Source: Flectobacillus longus
GTDB lineage: Bacteria; Bacteroidota; Bacteroidia; Cytophagales; Spirosomataceae
Direction of reading: 5' to 3'
Length of the DNA: 64,000 nucleotides
Assembly (NCBI RefSeq): GCF_030056705.1
Contig: NZ_JASHIC010000036.1
Location: forward strand, 1-64,000
Shown piece after piece: positions 17,543 to 26,460 of the stretch. Position 1 is the stretch's first letter. Each line of letters starts with the position of its first letter. Made by a program: the position numbers and the translations under genes. The notes beneath the pieces are model-generated. The model made no database searches. It saw only the letters and a program-made list of their open reading frames with translations, and had not been told where the DNA came from.

Positions 17543-18286
17543 ATGGAATTTTCTCCCTTCAATCCAATTGTAAAATTATGCTTACAAGGCATGGAATTAG
17601 AAGCCCAAAATAATCGTGAAAAAGCATTACAAATCTATTTAGAAGGATGGAATGAGGCAAACAACGATTTTGAAAAGTATCTTACCTCCTACTATATCGC
17701 CAAGCTCCAAGATGACACTCAGCAAAAGTTATTTTGGTTAGAGTCAACCTTATCTTTTGCCTTAAAATCAAATAGTCCCGCTGTCAATACAGCCTTGCCT
17801 ACTATATATCTTAGTATCTCCGAATGTTACAAATCATTAGGTGAATTTGAAAAAGCAGAGGAACTCTTAGCTCAGTCGGAGGCTCATCGATACAGCCCTT
17901 CTGATAAGGGACCTTTCTATCATGGAACAAAAGCAGATTTATCAATTGGCGATTTCTTAGTAGCAGGAGGAAAATCAAATTACCAGAACAATCTCAAAAT
18001 GAACCATATCTATTTTACTGCCTTGGTGGATGGTGCAGCTTTAGCAGCAGCACTAGCAAATGGAGAAGGTACTGAAAGAGTCTATGTGGTTGAGCCAACT
18101 GGAAGTTATGAAAATGATCCCAATCTTACAGATAAAAAATTCTCAGGAAATCCAACCCGTTCTTATCGTTCGGAAGCACCATTGAAAATCGTTGGAGAAA
18201 TAAAAGAATGGGCAAGCCGTAGCCCTGAGGAAATACAAAAATTTAAAGAAAAACTAGAGAACAATAAGGGAGAGATTATTAATTAA
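17543..18286 (+). CDS. arr: TPR-domain fused to rifampin ADP-ribosyltransferase (Arr)
   Basis: A 247-residue protein. The C-terminal ~120 residues are a complete Arr domain: FYHGTKADLSIGDFL, the NHIYFTALVDGAALAAALA block, GEGTERVYVVEPTG, NPTRSYRSEAPLKIVGEI. Arr inactivates rifamycins by transferring ADP-ribose from NAD+ to the C23 hydroxyl. Typical Arr proteins are only about 140 residues. Here residues 1-115 add a helical repeat domain (LCLQGMELEAQNNREKALQIYLEGWNEA and LGEFEKAEELLAQSE look like TPR units). Cytoplasmic, single gene. Activity is predicted from conservation only. Confidence 0.85.
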   Translation: MEFSPFNPIVKLCLQGMELEAQNNREKALQIYLEGWNEANNDFEKYLTSYYIAKLQDDTQQKLFWLESTLSFALKSNSPAVNTALPTIYLSISECYKSLGEFEKAEELLAQSEAHRYSPSDKGPFYHGTKADLSIGDFLVAGGKSNYQNNLKMNHIYFTALVDGAALAAALANGEGTERVYVVEPTGSYENDPNLTDKKFSGNPTRSYRSEAPLKIVGEIKEWASRSPEEIQKFKEKLENNKGEIIN

Positions 18287-18527
18287 GATTTTAGTAGACC
18301 TTCAGGATTGAACGAGCATTTGTAACCAAGATCATTCGACATCGCTTTGACCTAGCAACACTTCTCTTCCGATACTGCAACAATTATTCATTTCTAAAAC
18401 ACAGTACACTCAATTAGTTCTTTTCATTAAATAACCCTAACCAACACAGCACAACATAAAACCATACTCCTTTATAATGTATATTTGGCAAATACCTCAT
18501 GCGCTATACTAAACATTCTAAATTACT

Positions 18528-19358
18528 GTGAAAATTAAAATTTTACCCGTAACTCTTCTTTTGCTATACTGTGCTTTATTAATCAAAATCATGGTATTCA
18601 AAGACTTGCCAACGATAAATGTTGGAGGTTTGATGCTAAATTTTTCAGGAACAAACCCTGGACATGCCCCAAACTTTATTCCCTTCACCACCATTTACCC
18701 GTATCTTCTCGGTCACAAAGGACTTATTATCGCCAGTATTAACCTACTAGGAAATATTGGGTTATTGATTCCAATAGGGATATTTGCGCCTTTGGTGGTT
18801 GAAGATTTTTCTACACAAAAATCTTTGCTTTTGGGTTTTTGCTCAGGTCTATCCATCGAAGTCATGCAGGTAATATTACAGGTAGGAATCTTTGACATAG
18901 ACGATATTATCTTAAATGCTTTGGGTGTCATGATCGGTTATTGGACTTATTCAATCTATCTTTTTTGGTGGCAAAAGAAGCAATATACCCTCATGATTGT
19001 GGCTAGTTTATTAGTCTTAATTATTTCGTTCGGAGGTTTTTATGCCTTTTTTCCAAAAGGAAATGCTTCAAGTCAATTACAACATAAAAAGCTAGCTCAA
19101 AATGAAGATTTATGTGGCGGAACTGGGGGAACTGGTGAAATTATCAAAACAGGTATAAATAGGTTTACCATCAAAAGAAACGATGGAGTTGTACAACAAA
19201 TTCGACTAACAAACCAAACGATAGTCAAAACTTCATCAGGTCTCATTGCAGCCTCAACCCTAAAAGTTGGAGAAAGAGTCACGATTGTAATAGATGAAAC
19301 CGAAACTGCTTCCTTGGTTTTGGTTTGTGCATTGGCACATTCGAATATTAAAAAATAG
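18528..19358 (+). CDS. VanZ-family membrane protein with C-terminal DUF5666-like domain
   Basis: A 276-residue protein beginning at a GTG. Residues 1-150 are a VanZ-like unit: four membrane helices, the NFIPFTTIYPYL motif, LGNIGLLIPIG and SIEVMQ....FDIDDIILNALG. A further helix lies at about 152-175. The C-terminal ~75 residues are a soluble beta domain (GEIIKTGINRFTIKRNDG ... LKVGERVTIVID) resembling DUF5666. VanZ proteins are linked to teicoplanin resistance and cell-wall biology, but the general function is unclear. The fusion is unusual. Confidence 0.8.
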   Translation: MKIKILPVTLLLLYCALLIKIMVFKDLPTINVGGLMLNFSGTNPGHAPNFIPFTTIYPYLLGHKGLIIASINLLGNIGLLIPIGIFAPLVVEDFSTQKSLLLGFCSGLSIEVMQVILQVGIFDIDDIILNALGVMIGYWTYSIYLFWWQKKQYTLMIVASLLVLIISFGGFYAFFPKGNASSQLQHKKLAQNEDLCGGTGGTGEIIKTGINRFTIKRNDGVVQQIRLTNQTIVKTSSGLIAASTLKVGERVTIVIDETETASLVLVCALAHSNIKK

Positions 19359-19466
19359 AAAAACTACCCAAAACTATAATCATTTTTGCAGTAAATAGAA
19401 CAACGCCCTATTCTTTAAAACAAACCCAAATTCTATAAAAAACTGATATACAAACACTTAATCTAA

Positions 19467-20573
19467 ATGAATCAAGAACATTTAAGTTCGAAGCCCCATT
19501 TTCAAATTTTGGATGGGCTTCGTGGAGTAGCCGCTGTGCTCGTTGTATTCTTTCACCTTGCAGAACCACTTGCTAGCAGTCACGATAACGTTGTAAACCA
19601 CGGTTATTTAGCAGTTGATTTTTTCTTTCTTCTTTCTGGCTTTGTCATCGGATATGCCTATGATGATAGATGGAAGACGCTAACTTTTAAAAGCTTTCTT
19701 CGTCGAAGGTTAATCAGGCTTCAACCTCTTGTAATTTTAGGTATGACCCTTGGCGGAATCACCTTTTACTTTACAGACTCCTCAATTTGGCCAATGATTC
19801 ATACAGTTCCACTTTGGAAACTCATCATTGTAATGCTAATTGGGTACACCATTTTACCGATACCACTTTCGATGGATATTCGAGGTTGGCAAGAAATGCA
19901 CCCGCTCAATAGTGTTGGTTGGTCACTTTTCTTCGAATACATCGCCAATATGATGTATGCTCTTGGTATTCGAAAGTTATCCAATAAATCACTCGCCATA
20001 TTTGTATCGCTGTCAGCTTTGCTGTTAATACATTTTGCAGTCACCAATCCAAACGGTGATGTCACTGGTGGGTGGACGCTCAACTATGAACACATGCGGG
20101 TTGGGATTACACGAACTCTTTTCCCATTTTTTGCTGGCTTGCTTTTATCCAGAGTCACTCAACCGACCAAAATTAAAAATGCCTTTTTGTGGTGTAGCCT
20201 TTTGGTTATAGCAGTTTTATTGATGCCAAGAATCGGCGGAGCTTCAAATTTATGGTTAAATGGACTGTTTGAAGCATTTTGTATCATCGTAATTTTTCCG
20301 CTGATAGTCTATATCGGCGCCAGTGGAGTATTGCATCCAAACGAAGATAAAATTTGTAAATTTCTTGGAGACATTTCCTATCCTTTATATATGACGCACT
20401 ATGTGCTAGTCTATTTTTATGTAGCATGGATTAGTAATCATAAAGGTATAACCCTTGTAGAAGCTTGGCCAACGGCTTTACTAACCTTTGGAGGCGCTAT
20501 TGTTTTGGCAATTATAAGCTTAAAACTATATGATGAGCCAGTGAGAAAATGGTTGCATCAAAAGCTTGGATAA
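19467..20573 (+). CDS. Acyltransferase family 3 membrane protein (OafA-like)
   Basis: A 368-residue integral membrane acyltransferase. The N-terminal FQILDGLRGVAAVLVVFFHL is the family hallmark, with the catalytic-type histidine in FFHL. It is followed by YLAVDFFFLLSGFVIG, RRRLIRLQPL, and about ten membrane helices, ending in the typical KLYDEPVRKWL. Such enzymes O-acylate polysaccharides, lipids or antibiotics using acyl-CoA across the inner membrane. No glycan gene cluster is adjacent, so the acceptor cannot be inferred. Confidence 0.88.
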   Translation: MNQEHLSSKPHFQILDGLRGVAAVLVVFFHLAEPLASSHDNVVNHGYLAVDFFFLLSGFVIGYAYDDRWKTLTFKSFLRRRLIRLQPLVILGMTLGGITFYFTDSSIWPMIHTVPLWKLIIVMLIGYTILPIPLSMDIRGWQEMHPLNSVGWSLFFEYIANMMYALGIRKLSNKSLAIFVSLSALLLIHFAVTNPNGDVTGGWTLNYEHMRVGITRTLFPFFAGLLLSRVTQPTKIKNAFLWCSLLVIAVLLMPRIGGASNLWLNGLFEAFCIIVIFPLIVYIGASGVLHPNEDKICKFLGDISYPLYMTHYVLVYFYVAWISNHKGITLVEAWPTALLTFGGAIVLAIISLKLYDEPVRKWLHQKLG

Positions 20574-20579
20574 GCCTCA

Positions 20580-20602
20580 GGTTCAAGTCTTTGACTTGAA
20601 CC
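20580..20602. terminator. Hairpin after the acyltransferase gene
   Basis: Arms GGTTCAAGTC (20580-20589) and GACTTGAACC (20593-20602) form a perfect 10-base stem with a TTT loop. There is no continuous T-run after it (AACTTTATCT), so termination may be partial. It starts 7 bases after the acyltransferase stop. Confidence 0.55.
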
Positions 20603-20872
20603 AACTTTATCTAAAGTTTTCCAACTTACGCAAAAGTATATAAATACGACATCTTGCTTTCTTCATAATGTTTTGCCTCAAAAAATAATCATGATTAAGT
20701 TTATTCTACTTATTTAAAGTTACCTGCCATTTTCTATCTTGGAAAACACTATAATTACCAACACAATTTATATAACAAAGTTGCTTGTACAAAATTCGAT
20801 TAAAAATAAATATTTATTGTTTATCAATAAATATTTGTTAATTTCATGACATAACTTAAACTTCTTAAAATT

Positions 20873-21409
20873 ATGTCAAGCAAAAACAACTTTGTATTTA
20901 AAGGTTTACATGTGGTCGCATGGATTATCTTTGTTGGCTTATGTATCGAAGCAGGTGGGTTGGTAGTCAACTTTATTTTTAGCATTTACAAACCTGAGTT
21001 TGTCCAAAATCTATATCAAAAATTAGATTTAAGCGACATGTATCGTCGAAGTAAATGGGCATTTGGTAGTATGTACAGTTTTATTTTAGTCATCGCCTTT
21101 CTAAAAGCTTATTTATTCTATGTCGTCATCAAACTCATGAGTAAGCTGAATTTATCAAAGCCTTTCAACAATTTTACTTCTGCACAAATCACCCAAATTA
21201 GCTACTATACCTTTGTCATAGGTATCGGTAGTTATATAGCCCAACAATCTGCCAAAAATTTACAGCATCACGGTTATCTTGTCGATAATCTAAATCCATT
21301 TTGGGCAGATAGTCAGGCGTTTATCCTGATGGCAGCAGTTATTTCAGTGATTGCCACTATATTTAAAAAAGGAGTAGAAATCCAAAATGAAAACGATTTA
21401 ACAGTTTAA
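20873..21409 (+). CDS. DUF2975-family membrane protein
   Basis: A 178-residue protein with four membrane helices (about residues 11-35, 64-87, 108-128 and 148-165) of the DUF2975 type. These proteins are commonly encoded directly before a tiny Xre-type regulator, exactly as here, where the next gene begins 4 bases after this stop. The pair probably forms a membrane-linked regulatory unit, perhaps with the membrane protein modulating the HTH protein. Molecular role unknown. Confidence 0.8.
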   Translation: MSSKNNFVFKGLHVVAWIIFVGLCIEAGGLVVNFIFSIYKPEFVQNLYQKLDLSDMYRRSKWAFGSMYSFILVIAFLKAYLFYVVIKLMSKLNLSKPFNNFTSAQITQISYYTFVIGIGSYIAQQSAKNLQHHGYLVDNLNPFWADSQAFILMAAVISVIATIFKKGVEIQNENDLTV

Positions 21410-21412
21410 AAT

Positions 21413-21622
21413 ATGCCGATTATTGTAAATTTAGATGTTATGATGGCCAAACGTAAAATGTCACTTAATGAGCTTTCTGAGAGAGTTGATTTAACGTTAT
21501 CTAATCTTTCTATCTTAAAAACAGGTAAGGCCAAAGCAATCCGTTTTAGTACTTTGGAGGCTATTTGCAAAGCATTGGATTGTCAGCCAGCCGATATTTT
21601 AGAGTATGTCAAGGAGCAATAA
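21413..21622 (+). CDS. Small Xre/Cro-type HTH regulator (YozG-like)
   Basis: A 69-residue single-domain helix-turn-helix protein: IIVNLDVMMAKRKMSLNELSERVDLTLSN (recognition helix about residues 20-40), then FSTLEAICKALDCQPADILEYV, the classic end of YozG/YvaO-like regulators. It forms an operon with the DUF2975 gene, 4 bases apart. It probably autoregulates this pair. It is followed by a terminator that lies inside the convergent receptor gene. Confidence 0.88.
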   Translation: MPIIVNLDVMMAKRKMSLNELSERVDLTLSNLSILKTGKAKAIRFSTLEAICKALDCQPADILEYVKEQ

Positions 21623-21631
21623 GGTCATTTA

Positions 21632-24082
21632 TCAAAACTCTTTTTCGCCAAACTCGCTTGCTGGGAGTTTGGCTTTTTTATCTGTTTTATTGAAAAGATA
21701 GGATATATTTATCATGAAAATATTGGTTTCCTGGATATAATTGGTGGTGGTGTAAAAGTCTTTTCCCCAAGTCGTAATTCGTTGTTCATTGACCTTCATT
21801 TGACCAAACGCCAGATTTTGCCACTGTACACCAATAGACATTTTGTTGTTCATCAAGGTTTTTTTAAGGGAAATATTGGGTTGATAAAACCTCGAATCCC
21901 TACCTTGAGCCGTATTTCTTGCCGACAAATACGTCATATTGAACTGCGTACTCAAACTAGGACTGATTTGATAACTAATATTGGTGTTTAGCGAATATAC
22001 CCAACCGTTATTATCTACTTGAACAGAATTATTGAAGAGATCCCCATTCATTTTTAGGAAATAGGTATTCCCGCCCAGAAAAACTTTTACCTTTTTTACA
22101 GGCAAATAGGTAATCCCAATTTCTGAACCCAGCAACTGAGCTTTACCTGCGTTGGTATAAATTCGATTCAAAATCGTATCGTTATAAACGCTATTTACTC
22201 GATTGACGATGTCATTGATAAATTGTCCATATACATTACCATACAACGAAACTTTTTTCAAATCTTTCGTAAAACCGACCTCTACCACATCAATAAACTC
22301 GGGACGAATATTGGGGTCGCCTTGTTCCATGGTTTCGCTATGCTCTCGTTCAGGATAGGGATTGAGTTCGTTGTTGGTCGAGCGTTGCACGCGTTTGCTA
22401 TAGGATAATTTTAGTTTTAGGGAATTATCGACATTATAAAGTACGTTGGCTGAAGGGAAAATATTAGAAAGATTTAGGACTTTGGGCGTATTACCTTTGT
22501 TGTCTTTAAATTCTCTCAAAGCATTTTCATAACGTATGCCTGTAGAAAATTCCCATTTTTTGAACGTCCCCCCATATTGCGCATAAACGCCATGAATCCG
22601 ATTGAGAACACTTACATTGGCAGTAAACAAAGGATTGAGCACAAAAGGTGTATTACTACCCTCTTTTTCGAGATACACAAAATTACCATCTTGTTGTTGT
22701 TGTCGAAACTGATATCCAAGGGTAAGCTTACCTGCGCCAATATTTTTTTCATAATCGGCTTTTAACCTAATGGCATTCAAAGGATTATAGCCTGTATTGT
22801 ACGTGTATTGTAGCGTATCTGTATAATCATTGATGTTTAAATTTCTATTTTTGGTATAACCATCAATTAGGGCATTTTCGTAAAGTGAAGAGATAGTCAG
22901 AGAGGAATTATTGTGAAATTTATGGGTATAATCTACATTAAAAACCTTAAAAGCTCCAGATTTTAATACTAAGTTGGTATTGTAATAATTGGACTTCCCA
23001 ATTACTTGACCAGTGCTCAAATCTGTTTTGGTATTGTGATAAAAAATATCTGCGGTACGATATTGGCTACGTTCGCCCCAATAAACTCCAGCCGAAATTT
23101 CATCTTGTTTTGATAAACTATAAACCAAAGTACCACGAACACCATAATTTTCTCGTTTCAAACTACGCTCTCCATCGCTTGGAAATTGTGTAAATATTTG
23201 ATTAATCGTTGTATTTACATCTCCTTCTCGACGTCCTGCAATGTCGTTTTGTAAATAATTTCCTGCAATCGTTGCCTCTATTTTACCTTTTCGGTAATTG
23301 ATGGTTGCGTCAGCACCATAACGCTGTGGTTCATTGGCATTATAATACGTTTTAATGCGAGGAAGTCCATATTGTACATTGGTAGACAATGAAATCCCGT
23401 CGTTTGTACCTGTTTTGGTTACGATATTAATAATTCCAGCTTTTCCATCAGCATCATATTTGGCGGAAGGAGCCGTTATCATTTCGATTTTTTCTATCGT
23501 ATTGGCAGGAATTTGTGCAAGTAAAGTAGCTGCATCTATTTGACTAGGTTTGCCATTAACCAAAATCAAAAAGCCTTTCGAACCTCTCACGGTAATTTCA
23601 CCCTCAGCATTGACTGTCACCGAAGGAATATTTTTCAGTATGTCTGTGGCAGTTCCACCTTTGGCGATTTCAAACTGTGATGCTTTAAAGGATTGTTTTT
23701 CTAAAGACGAAATCATGTTGGGTTTCACACCTGTCACGGTAACAGACTCAAGCAATTGAGTGGAAGCTCGTAAAAAAATACTTCCTAAATTACCTTTTTC
23801 ATTTTCAACCGTTATAGCTTTTTTCTGATAACCCATATAATCAAATCGAAGCATAAGGTTCGATTTGAGGGTTGTTTCGAATCGAAAATCGCCCTTATCA
23901 TCTGTCAATACTACTTGTGGTTTAGCATTTTCTGAGGTTTCCAGACGAACGGTAGCGTAGGGCAATACCTCATGTGTAAGCGAATCGAGCAGTCGTCCTT
24001 GAATAACTCTGTTTGATTTTTGAGCATAGCCAGTCTGAAAAAAGAGTAAGATAGTTAAGATTAAAACACCAAATGATTTCAT
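21632..24082 (-). CDS. TonB-dependent-receptor-like outer-membrane beta-barrel protein
   Basis: An 816-residue outer-membrane protein. The signal peptide is residues 1-20 (ends GYAQ). A carboxypeptidase regulatory-like (CarboxypepD_reg) domain spans about 22-112, a plug domain about 120-225 (GTATDILKNIPSVTVNAEGEITVRG), and a long beta-barrel of the OMP_b-brl_3 type fills the rest. The barrel ends in alternating aromatic strands (IFMINISYLFNK) with a final phenylalanine. These proteins take up ligands or act as receptors. No SusD partner is adjacent, so the substrate is unknown. It follows an AraC regulator on the same strand by 115 bases. Confidence 0.85.
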   Translation of the reverse strand: MKSFGVLILTILLFFQTGYAQKSNRVIQGRLLDSLTHEVLPYATVRLETSENAKPQVVLTDDKGDFRFETTLKSNLMLRFDYMGYQKKAITVENEKGNLGSIFLRASTQLLESVTVTGVKPNMISSLEKQSFKASQFEIAKGGTATDILKNIPSVTVNAEGEITVRGSKGFLILVNGKPSQIDAATLLAQIPANTIEKIEMITAPSAKYDADGKAGIINIVTKTGTNDGISLSTNVQYGLPRIKTYYNANEPQRYGADATINYRKGKIEATIAGNYLQNDIAGRREGDVNTTINQIFTQFPSDGERSLKRENYGVRGTLVYSLSKQDEISAGVYWGERSQYRTADIFYHNTKTDLSTGQVIGKSNYYNTNLVLKSGAFKVFNVDYTHKFHNNSSLTISSLYENALIDGYTKNRNLNINDYTDTLQYTYNTGYNPLNAIRLKADYEKNIGAGKLTLGYQFRQQQQDGNFVYLEKEGSNTPFVLNPLFTANVSVLNRIHGVYAQYGGTFKKWEFSTGIRYENALREFKDNKGNTPKVLNLSNIFPSANVLYNVDNSLKLKLSYSKRVQRSTNNELNPYPEREHSETMEQGDPNIRPEFIDVVEVGFTKDLKKVSLYGNVYGQFINDIVNRVNSVYNDTILNRIYTNAGKAQLLGSEIGITYLPVKKVKVFLGGNTYFLKMNGDLFNNSVQVDNNGWVYSLNTNISYQISPSLSTQFNMTYLSARNTAQGRDSRFYQPNISLKKTLMNNKMSIGVQWQNLAFGQMKVNEQRITTWGKDFYTTTNYIQETNIFMINISYLFNKTDKKAKLPASEFGEKEF
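21647..21679 (+). terminator. Terminator located inside the convergent receptor gene
   Basis: Stem GCCAAACTC (21647-21655) with GAGTTTGGC (21665-21673) and a run of six T residues. It serves the DUF2975/HTH operon on the plus strand yet overlaps the last codons of the minus-strand receptor gene, which ends at 21632. Confidence 0.75.
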
Positions 24083-24197
24083 GAATCTTGAAAGGATAGT
24101 AATATGTTAGAGATAGATCTCCCAGAAGGAGATTTTCTATCTACAAAATTCTACTATCGATTCTCAAAAATGCGGTATATATGAAAATGTTATAGTA

Positions 24198-25016
24198 TTA
24201 AAATGGTTGACTTCTAAAAACCATTGGTGTAAATCCTGTATGTCGTTTGAAATATTTGACAAAATGAGACGCATCTACAAAATCTAAATGAAATGCAATT
24301 TCCGAAACTCTATTGTCTGTATAAATTAGTTGCCTTTTCGCTTCGTTTATCAGCCGAGTGGATAAAACCTGTGCAGCCGTCTGATTGACCTCTTTTCTAC
24401 AAATGGCATTTAGATTTTGAGGCGTAGTATTGAGCAATTCTGCATAATGAGCCACGTGATTTCGGAGGTTGGTAGACTGAGAAAGTAATTCGATATACTG
24501 TTGAAAAAGCGTTCGAGTTACTCCTAAATGTATTGTCTGGGTAGTTTCTATTGAAGCAAAAATCTTCGATATTAGTGCCTTGAGGAGGCTTTCAATTACC
24601 ACAAAATTTGATAAATCACTGGTATTACCCTCTATCACAAGCAGATTAAACAGTAAGTTTACACTCTCCGAAGGTTTGGTATAATGCACCGCTTGTTCGC
24701 TGAGTTTGGCAAAGAGCCTTTTTAGCTCCCCGTCCAAACTTTTCTCGATAAATCCATTTTTGATAATAATCACAAAGCCTTCAGGTTCAGACGTAATATC
24801 CCAATGATGTATCTGATCTCTGTGCATAAAAAAAAGCGTAGAAGGCTGTATTTCATACGTTTGATAATCTATCGTATGTGTTCCAGTGCCTTCAGAAAGA
24901 TAGATAATTTCAAAATAATTATGATGCTTATGAGGAACCGTTTTTCGAATATTTTTCTTAAATGGTAATGCCTTTATCAGCACCGATTGTTCTATTTTAT
25001 TTTTGATGGTTAGCAT
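24198..25016 (-). CDS. AraC-family transcriptional regulator
   Basis: A 272-residue regulator with the start set at the ATG at 25016 (an upstream GTG is less likely). The N-terminal cupin-like domain (HKHHNYFEIIYLSEGTG, then FFMHRDQIHHWDI) binds a ligand in this class. The C-terminal ~100 residues hold two HTH motifs, ending HLDFVDASHFVKYFKRHTGFTPMVFR. It is encoded 35 bases downstream of an HxlR gene and upstream of the outer-membrane receptor, all on the minus strand. It may control the receptor. Inducer unknown. Confidence 0.85.
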   Translation of the reverse strand: MLTIKNKIEQSVLIKALPFKKNIRKTVPHKHHNYFEIIYLSEGTGTHTIDYQTYEIQPSTLFFMHRDQIHHWDITSEPEGFVIIIKNGFIEKSLDGELKRLFAKLSEQAVHYTKPSESVNLLFNLLVIEGNTSDLSNFVVIESLLKALISKIFASIETTQTIHLGVTRTLFQQYIELLSQSTNLRNHVAHYAELLNTTPQNLNAICRKEVNQTAAQVLSTRLINEAKRQLIYTDNRVSEIAFHLDFVDASHFVKYFKRHTGFTPMVFRSQPF

Positions 25017-25051
25017 AAAATGAGTCACATAAATTTATCAATGCTTCTTCC

Positions 25052-25405
25052 CTATTTCCCGATTATTTCACGACGGTGTCGTCTTCCCCAATCAGTTAGG
25101 TTTCTGATAATGGTCTGCAAGGTTTTTCCGTGCTCAGTAAGTTCATATTGCACGGTGATAGGCTGGGTTTCCAACACGGTTCGTTTGATAATTTTGTTAG
25201 TTTCCAACTCTTTCAATTCCTTACTCAACATTTTGTTGGAGATACCATTGACATCGTTAAGAATGTCCGAAAATCGTCTTTTGTTGTAATAGCAAATCGA
25301 AGATATAATATTAATTTTCCATTTCCCACTCAGCACATCCATCGAATCTTGGACTGCCAGCATTGCTTTTTTGTGTTCATCCCCTTGAAACTCTTCACAT
25401 TTCAT
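25052..25405 (-). CDS. HxlR-family transcriptional regulator
   Basis: A 117-residue winged-helix protein with an N-terminal cysteine (C3), LSGKWKINIISSI, FSDILNDVNGISNKMLSKELKELE and QYELTEHGKTLQTII, all typical of HxlR. It is divergent from the SDR gene at 25529, and the 123-base region between them carries four GTTACT copies. It probably represses or activates the SDR oxidoreductase in response to a reactive compound. Related in type to the HxlR gene at 5119 but not a close copy. Confidence 0.88.
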   Translation of the reverse strand: MKCEEFQGDEHKKAMLAVQDSMDVLSGKWKINIISSICYYNKRRFSDILNDVNGISNKMLSKELKELETNKIIKRTVLETQPITVQYELTEHGKTLQTIIRNLTDWGRRHRREIIGK

Positions 25406-25415
25406 ATTTTTCCTT

Positions 25416-25475
25416 GTTACTAAAGTGTTACTGTATTACCCGAATGATACTGTTACTTTTTGACACTAAGTTACT
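25416..25475. promoter_or_regulatory. Four GTTACT half-sites in the hxlR/SDR intergenic region
   Basis: GTTACT occurs at 25416, 25427, 25452 and 25470, all in the same orientation. Three of the four are in GTTACTAAA or GTTACTTTT contexts. This concentration in 60 bases, between the divergent regulator and SDR genes, suggests binding sites of the HxlR protein. Confidence 0.45.
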
Positions 25476-25528
25476 AAAATAAACTAACAACATATACCTT
25501 TACCACTCAAACTTTAAAGAAAACAAAC

Positions 25529-26284
25529 ATGAGCAAGTTATTGAACAAAGTGGCAATTGTAACAGGAGCTTCAAAAGGTATTGGAGCCTCCATCGCAAAA
25601 TATTTTGCCGCAGAAGGCGCCAAGGTAGTCGTAAATTATGCGTCAAGTAAAGAAGGAGCGGAAAAAGTAGTGACCAGTATTACTGAAAATGGTGGCACTG
25701 CTATCGCCATTAAAGCCGATGTATCCAAAGCAACAGAGGTAAGTCAGCTTTTCGAGGAAACAAAAAATGCGTTTGGGCAAGTAGATATTTTGGTCAATAA
25801 TGCAGGGATATATCAATTTTCACCAATTGAGACATTTTCGGAAGATTCTTTTCATCAACAATTCAATACCAACGTATTAGGATCATTGTTAACTATCAGC
25901 GAAGCAGTTAAGCAATTTGATGAAAAAGGCGGTGTAATTATCAATATCAGTTCGGGTGCAAGTACAACGCCTCCTGCTATGATGTCGATTTATTCTGCCA
26001 CAAAAGCAGCCTTAGACGCCATCACAATTTCCTTATCTAAAGAGTTTAGCGGACGAAATATCCGTATTAATTCACTACTTCCTGGCGGAGTCCAAACAGA
26101 AGGAACAATCACCGCTGGTATTACAGGAAGTGATGCCGAAAAAGCCATGATTTCTAAAACACCACTAGGACGAATCGGTCAACCAGAAGATATTGCCAAA
26201 GTGGCAATATTTTTAGCCTCAGATGATGCTGGGTGGATTACTGGAGAGAAAATAACCGTTGCAGGTGGCTTATATGGCTTGTAG
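25529..26284 (+). CDS. SDR-family oxidoreductase (FabG-like)
   Basis: A 251-residue classical short-chain dehydrogenase. TGASKGIG (residues 12-19) binds NAD(P), NNAG is near residue 90, and the catalytic Tyr-x3-Lys is Y155-SAT-K159 with the upstream serine in NISSGAS. The C-terminal SDDAGWITGEKITVAGGLYGL is typical. NADPH specificity is likely because of the basic residue context but is not certain. It is regulated in all likelihood by the divergent HxlR protein, and is probably a carbonyl or quinone reductase induced under electrophile stress rather than housekeeping FabG. Confidence 0.9.
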   Translation: MSKLLNKVAIVTGASKGIGASIAKYFAAEGAKVVVNYASSKEGAEKVVTSITENGGTAIAIKADVSKATEVSQLFEETKNAFGQVDILVNNAGIYQFSPIETFSEDSFHQQFNTNVLGSLLTISEAVKQFDEKGGVIINISSGASTTPPAMMSIYSATKAALDAITISLSKEFSGRNIRINSLLPGGVQTEGTITAGITGSDAEKAMISKTPLGRIGQPEDIAKVAIFLASDDAGWITGEKITVAGGLYGL

Positions 26285-26302
26285 TCATTGGTTTAACTTT
26301 TG

Positions 26303-26349
26303 AAAATAGGCAAAGCAATTGATGATGATTGCTTTGCCTATTTTTATTT
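26303..26349 (+). terminator. Strong terminator after the SDR gene
   Basis: A perfect 17-base stem pairs 26303-26319 with 26328-26344 (core TAGGCAAAGCAAT), has an 8-base loop and is followed by T-rich sequence. It begins 19 bases after the SDR stop and has A-runs on the other side, so it could work in both directions. Confidence 0.85.
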
Positions 26350-26412
26350 TATTGGTTTCAAATATTCATTTTAATCATAGTTAAAAGCAAAAGTTCTTTT
26401 TAACTTAGTGTA

Positions 26413-26431
26413 GGTTGGGCATTTCCCAACC
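26413..26431. other. Leader hairpin before the VOC gene
   Basis: GGTTGGG (26413-26419) pairs with CCCAACC (26425-26431) around a 5-base loop. It lies 30 bases upstream of the VOC-family start codon, probably in the 5' untranslated leader. Confidence 0.4.
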
Positions 26432-26460
26432 AAACATGTTAACAACTAAACTCTTATACT

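Noticed and set aside
10299-18354. Shared 14-base segment ATCGCTTTGACCTA at 10299 and 18341
   Set aside because: The flanks match only weakly, so it may be chance or the relic of an old repeat; too little to call a family.
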